From JAFAGX01 sp963759875 (GTDB lineage: Bacteria; Acidobacteriota; Terriglobia; Terriglobales; Acidobacteriaceae), in contig CAVXBB010000015.1 in assembly GCA_963759875.1 (NCBI GenBank), positions 930,001-994,000 of the forward strand: 64,000 nt of DNA, written 5' to 3'. A program made the position numbers and the translations under genes. Positions 18,197-26,373 of the stretch are shown in pieces (the stretch's first letter is position 1; each line of letters begins with the position of its first letter). The notes under the pieces were generated by a model that worked only from the letters and a program-made list of their open reading frames with translations, ran no database searches and was not told the origin of the DNA.

Positions 18197-21100
18197 ATGA
18201 ATTCTGTTTGTAGATCCCTCGTCGTGGTGGCATTAACGGTTTTTTTGGTGGGTAGCAGCGTTGCGGATGTTCTAACACAGCACAACGATAGCAGTCGCAC
18301 CGGGCAGAATCTGCAGGAAACGACGCTCAATACTGCAAATGTAAATGTCACGGACTTCGGAAAGCTTTTCAGTGTTCCGGTGAGCGGCAATATCTTTGCG
18401 CAACCGTTGTATGTTTCTAATCTCACGATAGGTTCGCAAGGTCATGTTGTGTATGTCGCGACTGCGGCGAACAATGTGTACGCGATTGACGCGGACAATG
18501 GAAATGTCTTGTGGACCGTCGGGCCGAGTGTTTTGGGAACCCCGGTACCGAGTCAGGACATCTGCGTGACTGATGAAGTGGAATGCCCTTACACGGACAC
18601 GATTCCGGTAATTGGCATTATCTCTACACCGGTGATCGATTCCTCGAGCCAGACGCTCTACCTGGTAGCGAATAGTAAGGACAGCAGTGGAAACTACCAT
18701 TTCAAACTACATGCTTTGGATCTGACAGCCGGTGGTGAGAAGTTTGGCGGACCTACGGAGATCACGACTTCAGGGATAAGGCAACTGACAGAGATGTGCC
18801 GCCCCGGTCTGTTGCTGGCCAATGGCATGGTTTATCTGGCGATGGGCTCCGTCGGCGATTTCCCGAGCTGGCATGGTTATGTGATGGCCTACGATGCGAG
18901 CACATTGCAGCAGGTGGCTGTCTATAACTCAACCCCGCAGAACAACAGCGAGGGAGGCGCGGGAATTTGGCAGTCAGGAAATGGGCTGGTCGCTGATGCC
19001 AACGGAGATGTGTATCCGGTGACCAGCAATGGCGATTTTGATGTGAACACAGGCGGCGAAGATTACGGCAGTGCCTATTTGAAGTTGAATGGCAGCACTC
19101 TATCGGTACTGGACTATTTTGTACCGTATAACCAGGCGTCGCTGAATCCGGAGACCGACAATATGGACCTGGGCAGCGGTGGGCCCTTGCTGATTCCTGA
19201 CACGACATTACTGGTGGGAACTGGGAAAGATGCGGTATTGCGCGTCGTGAACACGAGCAACATGGGTAAATACAATCCCACCACCAATCAGAATCTGCAA
19301 AATATCATTGCAGCGACGAATGCTCCGGTGCTGGGCTCTCCGGTTTACTGGGATAGTCCGACTTTGGGCCAAGTTATCTATCTTTGGGGATTGAACGACT
19401 TTCTGAAGGCGTGGGCCTTCAATGGAAAAGACCTGAACGCTACTCCGGTGTCGCAGAGCTCAGTCAAAGGCGCGCCATCAGATGCGGCCGCATTGTCGAT
19501 TTCTGCCGACGGAAGCACCAGCGGGACTGGAATCTTATGGGCGACGCGCCCAATCTCTGGAGCGTCGAACCCTGGTCCGACTGCCGGAATTGTCTATGCT
19601 TTCGATGCCAGCAACCTGGGCCACGAACTGTGGGACAGTCAGCAGAACAGTGCACGTGATGCTTTGGGAAATTGGGCAAAATTTAACGCGCCCACAATTG
19701 TAAACGGCAAGGTCTACGTAGCAACGTTTTCCGGGCAGTTGGTCGTCTATGGCCTGAATCCCTCCGGCTCCAGCCAGGTCAGCTTCGTGCAGGTAAGTTC
19801 CAGTACACCGCAGAGCGCAACTTCATCGGTGACAGCCGCATTTTCTTCGGCGCAAACGCAGGGCAACCTGAATGTCGTGGTAGTCGGTTGGAACGACACA
19901 ACCACAAATGTTCAATCCGTAACCGACAGCCTGGGAAACACCTACACGTTGGCCGTTGGCCCCACAAAAGGCAACGGCCTGACGCAATCGATCTACTACG
20001 CGAAGGATATTCTGGCCGGAAGCAACTCAATTACGGTCACGTTCAGCGCTCCAGCAGAGTTTCCCGATGTACGCATACTGGAATATACCGGAGCCGATAC
20101 GGCCAGCCCGTTCGATGTCTCCACAAGTGCCGTTGCCAGCAGCGCCTCTGCAAATAGCGGGTCCGCCACCACGAAATTTGCTAATGAATTAGTCTTTGGA
20201 GCAGATACTGTGGCGACGGGAAACGCGGCCGCCGGAACTAATTTCACCCCGCGCATCATAACTCCGCACGATTCGGATCTCGCCGAAGATCGTAGTGTCA
20301 CAACCACGGGAACCTACAGCGCGACCGCCACGCTTACGTCAAGCGGCGCGTGGGTAATGCAGATGGCGACGTTTAAAGCGACTGGCTCATCTGGTGGCGA
20401 CGGTTCGCCACCCACGATCACGTCGGTGTCACCTAGTTCCGGTTCGACCAGCGGTGGGACCGGGGTGACAATCACCGGTACAAACTTCATTTCCGGCACA
20501 ACGGTCACCTTCGGTGGCACAGCGGCCACGAACATCACGATTGTCAGCAGCACTTCAATAACTGCGACGACGCGAGCACACGCTGCGGGCAGCGTCAATG
20601 TAGTCGTGAGCAACACGAATGGAAGTAATACCCTGACAAACGGATTTACCTATATCACGTCCACGACCACGATCTCCATTGCTCAGAAGGCTAACAGTGC
20701 GACGCCGCAATCACCAACCGCCACGGTTAGTGTGCCCTATCTTCAAGCTCAAAACGCAGGCGATCTGAATCTGGTAGTTGTTGGCTGGAATGATACGACG
20801 GCCACCGTGGCTTCGGTAAAAGACAGCCTTGGCAACAGTTACAGTCTGGCAGCCGGACCGGTCAAGGGAACCCGACTCGCCCAAGCGATCTACCTGGCGA
20901 AGAATATCCTGGCTGGTAGCAACACAGTGACGGTTACCTTCAGCCAAGCGGCTACTTTTCCGGACATCCGGATTCTCGAATACAAGGGCCTCAGCACCAC
21001 AGCGCCAGTTGACGAAACGACGGGAGCCAGCGGCACTAGCAGCGGTAGCGCAACGGTTAGTAGCGGGTCTGCGACGACGAATGCAGCGACGGAATTGATT

Positions 21101-21292
21101 TTCGGGGCTGGCACGACCAACGGCGGCTTCACCAAAGCCGGTTCGTCTTTTACATCTGAAATCATCACGCCGGACGGTGATATTGCCGAAGATGACGTGG
21201 TCTCGTCGAGCGGGTCATACAGTGCAACCGCGAGTTTGGGAGCCTACGGATCGCAAAATTGGGTTATGCAATTGCTAACCCTGAAGCAGTAA
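18197..21292 (+). CDS. Giant secreted PQQ-propeller protein with WNDTT modules and IPT domain
   Basis: About 1031 residues with a signal peptide (VVVALTVFLVGSSVA). The first half is a propeller very like the preceding gene (LTQHNDSSRTGQNLQETTLNTANVNV). The second half holds a module with VVVVGWNDTTTNVQSVTDS, IYYAKDILAGSN, VRILEYTG and WVMQMATFK, then an IPT/TIG Ig-like domain (ITSVSPSSGSTSGGT), then a second copy of the module, on which the chain ends. Unlike its paralogue it lacks the C-terminal membrane hairpin, so it is probably released or held by other contacts. AAAGGTG six bases upstream favours ATG 18197 over GTG 18194. Function is probably adhesion or matrix binding, by inference. Confidence 0.8.
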   Translation: MNSVCRSLVVVALTVFLVGSSVADVLTQHNDSSRTGQNLQETTLNTANVNVTDFGKLFSVPVSGNIFAQPLYVSNLTIGSQGHVVYVATAANNVYAIDADNGNVLWTVGPSVLGTPVPSQDICVTDEVECPYTDTIPVIGIISTPVIDSSSQTLYLVANSKDSSGNYHFKLHALDLTAGGEKFGGPTEITTSGIRQLTEMCRPGLLLANGMVYLAMGSVGDFPSWHGYVMAYDASTLQQVAVYNSTPQNNSEGGAGIWQSGNGLVADANGDVYPVTSNGDFDVNTGGEDYGSAYLKLNGSTLSVLDYFVPYNQASLNPETDNMDLGSGGPLLIPDTTLLVGTGKDAVLRVVNTSNMGKYNPTTNQNLQNIIAATNAPVLGSPVYWDSPTLGQVIYLWGLNDFLKAWAFNGKDLNATPVSQSSVKGAPSDAAALSISADGSTSGTGILWATRPISGASNPGPTAGIVYAFDASNLGHELWDSQQNSARDALGNWAKFNAPTIVNGKVYVATFSGQLVVYGLNPSGSSQVSFVQVSSSTPQSATSSVTAAFSSAQTQGNLNVVVVGWNDTTTNVQSVTDSLGNTYTLAVGPTKGNGLTQSIYYAKDILAGSNSITVTFSAPAEFPDVRILEYTGADTASPFDVSTSAVASSASANSGSATTKFANELVFGADTVATGNAAAGTNFTPRIITPHDSDLAEDRSVTTTGTYSATATLTSSGAWVMQMATFKATGSSGGDGSPPTITSVSPSSGSTSGGTGVTITGTNFISGTTVTFGGTAATNITIVSSTSITATTRAHAAGSVNVVVSNTNGSNTLTNGFTYITSTTTISIAQKANSATPQSPTATVSVPYLQAQNAGDLNLVVVGWNDTTATVASVKDSLGNSYSLAAGPVKGTRLAQAIYLAKNILAGSNTVTVTFSQAATFPDIRILEYKGLSTTAPVDETTGASGTSSGSATVSSGSATTNAATELIFGAGTTNGGFTKAGSSFTSEIITPDGDIAEDDVVSSSGSYSATASLGAYGSQNWVMQLLTLKQ

Positions 21293-21293
21293 A

Positions 21294-22904
21294 TTGACAA
21301 CAATTTTGGCAACTTTAAGCAAAGTCGAACCGCAAACCTGCCTTTCTAACAGCTATCAACCGACGGAGAACCACGGATCCCGCGGGAACGTGGTCTGGCA
21401 ACGCTTAACCTTGATTGCTGTTGCAGTCGGCTGCGTCCTGCGATTGGCTCAATACTTACTGAACCGGTCGCTCTGGATGGATGAAGCCTACCTGTCGCTC
21501 AACCTGGTCCATCGCTCATTCGTCGGACTGTTCAGCCCCCTGGACTACCATCAGGGAGCTCCCATTGGCTTTTTGCTGCTGGAAAAACTGGCAGTGCGTA
21601 CTTGGGGTAGCAGCGAATACTCGTTGCGATTATTTCCGCTGTTGGCGGGTATTGCTTCGCTAATCTTCTTTTATAAGCTTTCGGCAAGAATCTTGCCGCA
21701 ACCTGCGGTGCCGATCGCGGTCGGATTGATGGCAATCTCGCCGACCATGATTTATTACTCCGCGGAAGTAAAACAATATTCGACGGAGGCTGCGATCGCA
21801 GTTCTGCTGTACTGGCTGATGATCGAAGGCAGTGATTGGAAGTGGGGAGTCGTGCAAAGTCTGTCAGCGGCTTTGCTGGGAACGATAGTTATTTGGCTGT
21901 CCCACTCCTCGGTGTTCGTCCTCGCCGGCATTGGAATCACAGTTTCTATATCGCTTTTTCTAGCAAAAAATTGGTCGCGGCTCCTGCGGGTCTTATCTGT
22001 GGGTACATGTTGGGTGGCCAGTCTGGCTATGTGCTACTTCGTGACATTGCGGAAATTATCTGGCGACAACGAATTGCTCAGTTACTGGAAGACCAACTTC
22101 ATGCCGTTCCCCCCACGATCGGTGACCGATTTGAAGTGGTTTGTGGATAGTTTCTTCGAATTCTTTGGCACTTCGGCGGGATGGAAATTTACTGGACTGG
22201 CGGGTTTAGTTTTCTTAGTCGGAGTATTGGTCACTTACCGGAAATCGCGTGAACGCGTGTTCCTCTTGCTGACTCCCGCTCTTTTCACATTGATCGCTTC
22301 AGGATTGCACAAATACCCGTTCGGCGGTAGGCTTACTCTATTTTTCGTGCCTGCCGTTCTGTTGCTCATGGCTGAAGGCCTTGAGTTTCTGCGGTCTTCG
22401 GTGCGCGCGCGCCTGCCCAGCGCCGGAGTTGTGTTGGTTGCACTCTTGTTTCTCGATCCGGCTCTATATGCGCTTCATCATTTTGCCAAACCGCATACCG
22501 AAGTGATTCAGCCTGGAGTAATGCTTCCGGAAGAAATCAGGCCCGTGCTGAGTTACGTTCGTACCAACGAGCAACCAGGTGATCTGGTGTATATCTTCTA
22601 TGGGGCCGCACCGGCATTCGACTATTACGCCGAACGAGATCACTGGCTGAATGGCAACGTGGAGATCGGGACGGCGTTGGGCAGTGACCCACATCCCTAT
22701 GAATCTGACTTGGACCGCCTGCGTGGCCACCGTGTTTGGGTCGTCATCTCGCACATCCATGGTGTCGGTGCGCAAGATGCAAAATTCGTTGAGTTTTACC
22801 TGGGTCAGATGGGTCCAAGGCTTAACACTTTTACCACGGCTGGCGCTGAAGCAGATTTTTACGATCTAAGTAAAGCGTCGGCTCTGCCGCAATCGCAGCA
22901 ATAG
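21294..22904 (+). CDS. GT39/ArnT-like polytopic glycosyltransferase
   Basis: A 536-residue membrane protein. After a first helix (LTLIAVAVGCVLRLAQYLL) comes NRSLWMDEAYLSL, the Asp-Glu loop characteristic of polyprenyl-phosphate-sugar-dependent transferases, then YHQGAPIGFLLLEKL and SEYSLRLFPLLAG. AISPTMIYYSAEVKQYS matches the fourth-helix region of this class. It would use a lipid-linked sugar on the outer face of the inner membrane. The start is a TTG one base after the preceding TAA; no better start is visible before the first helix except a GTG at GNVVW. It lies next to a secreted giant protein, which could be an acceptor. Confidence 0.72.
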   Translation: MTTILATLSKVEPQTCLSNSYQPTENHGSRGNVVWQRLTLIAVAVGCVLRLAQYLLNRSLWMDEAYLSLNLVHRSFVGLFSPLDYHQGAPIGFLLLEKLAVRTWGSSEYSLRLFPLLAGIASLIFFYKLSARILPQPAVPIAVGLMAISPTMIYYSAEVKQYSTEAAIAVLLYWLMIEGSDWKWGVVQSLSAALLGTIVIWLSHSSVFVLAGIGITVSISLFLAKNWSRLLRVLSVGTCWVASLAMCYFVTLRKLSGDNELLSYWKTNFMPFPPRSVTDLKWFVDSFFEFFGTSAGWKFTGLAGLVFLVGVLVTYRKSRERVFLLLTPALFTLIASGLHKYPFGGRLTLFFVPAVLLLMAEGLEFLRSSVRARLPSAGVVLVALLFLDPALYALHHFAKPHTEVIQPGVMLPEEIRPVLSYVRTNEQPGDLVYIFYGAAPAFDYYAERDHWLNGNVEIGTALGSDPHPYESDLDRLRGHRVWVVISHIHGVGAQDAKFVEFYLGQMGPRLNTFTTAGAEADFYDLSKASALPQSQQ

Positions 22905-22961
22905 TCGCACATGTCTGCTGGGCGTTAGACCATTAGGAGCTCTTTTCAGAAAGAGAAAAAC

Positions 22962-24164
22962 ATGGAAGAAATATTACGTTGCCCCGTCACGGGATCCGGT
23001 TTGAAGATGATGACCGGCGAGCAACTCAACCAGCTTAACCGCCGGATTCTAAGCCAGCAACTGCGGCATCTAGATGGAACGACTGTGCAGAGACCTGTGA
23101 CGCAGGTGCTGACGTCTAAAGACGGGCAGTTTGCCTACATAGTACAAGATGGAATCATGATGTTGCTCGCCCCGTTTGCGATTGTGCTGGATCCTTCTTT
23201 AGGGTCTGATCCCCATCGATATCAGTTGCGCGAAGAGAAACAAGTTGTGAAAGATTGGTACGACCAATTCGGCTGGCAGACTGGGGAAGGTGGACTAACC
23301 CTCGATGCAATATCGTTCGGCGACCTCCGCCCGATCTCCCAGGAATACGGTCACAAAACGCAGCTTCGACCGCTGAAATATCTTCAAAAAGGTGGTAAGT
23401 ACATCCTGGATGTGGCCTCCGGCGCTATTCCGCAGCCGGAGTATCTGCAATATTCCGAACCATTCGAAAAGCGCGTTTGCATTGATCTATCATTTGTAGC
23501 GCTTCAGCAATGCAAGAAGAAGCTAGGAGACAGGGGAATTTACATACTTGGAGACATCACCAACTTGCCACTGCAGAGTGACGTCTGTGATGCGGTGATG
23601 AGCCTTCACACGATCTATCACGTGCCCGGCGATGAACAGTTAAAGGCTCTTACGGAACTTTATCGTGTGCTTAAGCCCGGCGGTACGGAACTGATGATCT
23701 ACAATTGGGGCACACATTCCTTAATCGTGCGGTTAGCGGAAATTCCCTTAAGCCCTATTGTGCTGAACACGCTGCACGCCATCCAGAGGATATTTGGTCG
23801 TAAGCCCGAAACGCAGCCTTCATTGCAGGCTTCGGCGGCAGCGCGTCCCGCGCGCGGTCTCTACTTTCACGCGCACACTTACAAATGGTTTAAGACTGAA
23901 TTGTCGAAGTTCTGCCGCTTTGACGTGGTGTGTTGGCGAGCCGTGGATCAGAGATTTCTCGATTATTACGCTCGAGAGCGTTTCTTCGGCAGGACACTGC
24001 TCAAATTGATTTACTGGTGGGAAGAGAAATTCCCCCGCTTGGCTGCGCGTCTCGGCAAATTCCCGATGTTCATCATCCGCAAACCGAATTCAGGCAGCTC
24101 GCCGGCCACTTCACGCTCGCGCGAGAATTCGAATGTGCGTTCGGTAGAACCGGTTGAGATCTAA
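22962..24164 (+). CDS. Class I SAM-dependent methyltransferase
   Basis: A 400-residue protein. The N-terminus (EILRCPVTGSGLKMM, later FAYIVQDGIMMLL) resembles a Trm112-like domain with only one visible cysteine. The core methyltransferase has ILDVASGAIPQPEYL as the SAM-binding loop, KRVCIDLSFVALQQCKKKL, GDITNLPLQSDVCDAVMSLHTIYHV and YRVLKPGGTELMIYNWG, which is Methyltransf_11-like. The extra C-terminal region resembles methyltransferases that act on lipid or sugar substrates. It ends 23 bases before the convergent membrane-protein gene. The substrate is not predictable. Confidence 0.8.
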   Translation: MEEILRCPVTGSGLKMMTGEQLNQLNRRILSQQLRHLDGTTVQRPVTQVLTSKDGQFAYIVQDGIMMLLAPFAIVLDPSLGSDPHRYQLREEKQVVKDWYDQFGWQTGEGGLTLDAISFGDLRPISQEYGHKTQLRPLKYLQKGGKYILDVASGAIPQPEYLQYSEPFEKRVCIDLSFVALQQCKKKLGDRGIYILGDITNLPLQSDVCDAVMSLHTIYHVPGDEQLKALTELYRVLKPGGTELMIYNWGTHSLIVRLAEIPLSPIVLNTLHAIQRIFGRKPETQPSLQASAAARPARGLYFHAHTYKWFKTELSKFCRFDVVCWRAVDQRFLDYYARERFFGRTLLKLIYWWEEKFPRLAARLGKFPMFIIRKPNSGSSPATSRSRENSNVRSVEPVEI

Positions 24165-24187
24165 ACGAATCTTATGCCGCAAGAAAG

Positions 24188-25954
24188 TCATTGCCCAGAA
24201 TCGGCGATGCAGTGATTGTTTCCCATGCTAGCCGAAGGTGAGTAGATTTGCAGTTGAATCGGATTGGAATCCGGATCTACGATCCAGACCTTACGATCTG
24301 AGAATCGGGCAATCAGTTCTGCATCACACTCTCCCCCCAGGTCCCGCGCCCAAATCACGCTAGAGTTCTCAAGATCTGCGCTGTTATAGACCCACTCTCG
24401 AAACACAGGGTGCGACGGACCATAATGAACGATCACTAGATGCTTGCCGGGAATCTGCGCAAGTTGACGTATGATTTTAGGACGATCCTGATTACCCGCC
24501 ATGTAGAGCCGCACCTCATTCACGTGCACCAGCATGGCGCTGACCCAAGCAGCATCGACTAGAAAACAAGCCAAAACAACTGTCCACACGATGGCTCGCC
24601 CAACCCGTCGGTTGTGCCAGCGCCAGAATTGCAGATGACGCATGCATTGCAAGGCAATGGCCATGAAAGCGCAGGTCAGCGGAGCGGCGTAATGAGGATG
24701 GCTCCAAACTTCTAGTTCCAGACCAATCAGCGTGACCGCCGTTACGATCAGCACAAATCGAATGCGTCGATCGCGCAACGTCCAGGGCAAGGCAAAGAGC
24801 GGTACGGTTAGGATCGGCCCAAAGTAAAACCACCAATAGCGTTCGAATTTCACCCAGGTCATCCCCGCTAAGCCAACACTCACCGTATTGCGATATTCGG
24901 AGACCTCCCACCCGAGGTAATAATTGCGCATCTCAGCATTCCGGTACGCGGGAATATCGCTTCGCAGAGAGTGCCAAACAAACAGAGGCACCACTACATA
25001 GGTTTGCTGGTTGAGCTGATACGGCATGAGCCGTGGATTTCGCGACACTTTGAAGTTGTAATACCCAAGAAAGGTGGTCAGTAAGACCATAACGCAACTG
25101 ATTGGAAGGACCATCCGCGATACGGTTTGGCGCAAATCGCGAGGTTTTGGTCGTACAATCCAGTAGAACAATAGTGAAGCCACCGGAACGCAGAAGACTA
25201 ACCCTTCGTAGGGACGCGTGATGGCGAGCAGACTGGCTCCAACCCCCAAGATGACAGACTGCGAAGCCTGCAATCGACGGCGCAGCCGTCCCAGCGATCC
25301 TAGCACTAAGGCGCCGCCGATCGCGGGCAACCAGGTACAGTAGTAAGTGTTCGCCCAGTAGCACAGCGCGCCAAATTGGAAGAGCGCCAGCATGCCGCCG
25401 AGCAACGCCCATCTTGGCGGGAGCCAAGCCTGCAAAGCCCACACCATAACCGCGCACCCAAGGCCAGCGACGAGCCAGATGCCAATCCAGGGATGGCCCA
25501 GCAGTTCACCGAAGGCTAAAACAAAACCTTGCCCCGGCGGATACATCGACATGTACGTGGGCCTGACGTTAATGTGAAAGCTTTCAAAATGCACCCACAT
25601 CGGAGGGGTTGGATTGGTAAGGCGACCGTGAGTGAAAGTATCGCCGGCCAATAAATAGCTGAATTCGTCATGAGCCGCCGGGGCAGGCACTTTCATTACG
25701 GGAAGCAGAGCGGCGCGGAATGCAAGGCAAGCAACGCCGATGACAATGACAGCCAAGCTTTTTCGTCGCGCAAGCTCATTAAAAGCTCGAGACCAAATTT
25801 CAAACCACGACGCGCCCACATCAAACGGAATCTGTCGGGAGCGAGCAAACCACCGACTTACGTAGGCGAGCAGGATGGCCGTCACAGTCAGGATTGCAGT
25901 GAAAGTCCCGAGCAGCCCAACTGCCTTAAGAAGGTGGTGTGTAATTGATGACAT
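24188..25954 (-). CDS. GT39-like polytopic membrane protein
   Basis: A 588-residue polytopic protein with helices throughout the first 480 residues and a small soluble C-terminal domain (KHLVIVHYGPSHPVF). The loop after the second membrane region reads APAAHDEFSYLLAGDTFTHGRLTNPTPP, a conserved phrase in a family of GT39-like proteins, followed by MSMYPPGQGFVLAFGELLG. The Asp-Glu pair is in the catalytic position. It could be a sugar transferase using a polyprenyl donor. It is transcribed against its neighbours. Confidence 0.68.
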   Translation of the reverse strand: MSSITHHLLKAVGLLGTFTAILTVTAILLAYVSRWFARSRQIPFDVGASWFEIWSRAFNELARRKSLAVIVIGVACLAFRAALLPVMKVPAPAAHDEFSYLLAGDTFTHGRLTNPTPPMWVHFESFHINVRPTYMSMYPPGQGFVLAFGELLGHPWIGIWLVAGLGCAVMVWALQAWLPPRWALLGGMLALFQFGALCYWANTYYCTWLPAIGGALVLGSLGRLRRRLQASQSVILGVGASLLAITRPYEGLVFCVPVASLLFYWIVRPKPRDLRQTVSRMVLPISCVMVLLTTFLGYYNFKVSRNPRLMPYQLNQQTYVVVPLFVWHSLRSDIPAYRNAEMRNYYLGWEVSEYRNTVSVGLAGMTWVKFERYWWFYFGPILTVPLFALPWTLRDRRIRFVLIVTAVTLIGLELEVWSHPHYAAPLTCAFMAIALQCMRHLQFWRWHNRRVGRAIVWTVVLACFLVDAAWVSAMLVHVNEVRLYMAGNQDRPKIIRQLAQIPGKHLVIVHYGPSHPVFREWVYNSADLENSSVIWARDLGGECDAELIARFSDRKVWIVDPDSNPIQLQIYSPSASMGNNHCIADSGQ

Positions 25955-26373
25955 TGATGGCTTCAGTTCTTGGATGCGACCAGTCTAACCGGCATCCAGG
26001 TGTGCGTGGTACGTATCGTTCCGAACACCTGGATCCGTTCTCCCACCTCATGGTGCGACGAACCTTAAGAGGTAACGCGATATTGCGAGGTAAAGTACTA
26101 CCATCCTGGTGTCCAGTTTTGTGCAGACTTTTGCAGTAACTGGCATCGGTTACTTATCAGGAATTCTTGTAAGTTATTGATAAATAGTGGTATATCGCCA
26201 TGCCATTGGGAATTCAATCTGCTTGAGCAGCTATCGCGTTTGAGGACACTTGCGCGAACGTTTCCAGCACTCCCCCAAGAACGAAGCTTTTCTCCTACGA
26301 GATGTCGTGTGTGGAGTACACCTCGGCAAGAGAAAGTCTGCGAATTCTATCTAAACCAGTGAGGCAAAAATCA
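25955..26373 (+). promoter_or_regulatory. Divergent intergenic region with a candidate promoter
   Basis: About 420 bases between the membrane protein and the divergent giant secreted protein. TTGTAA (26167-26172) and TATATC (26191-26196) are separated by 18 bases and sit about 180 bases before the chosen GTG start. No protein-like frame was recognised. The promoter assignment is weak. Confidence 0.35.
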
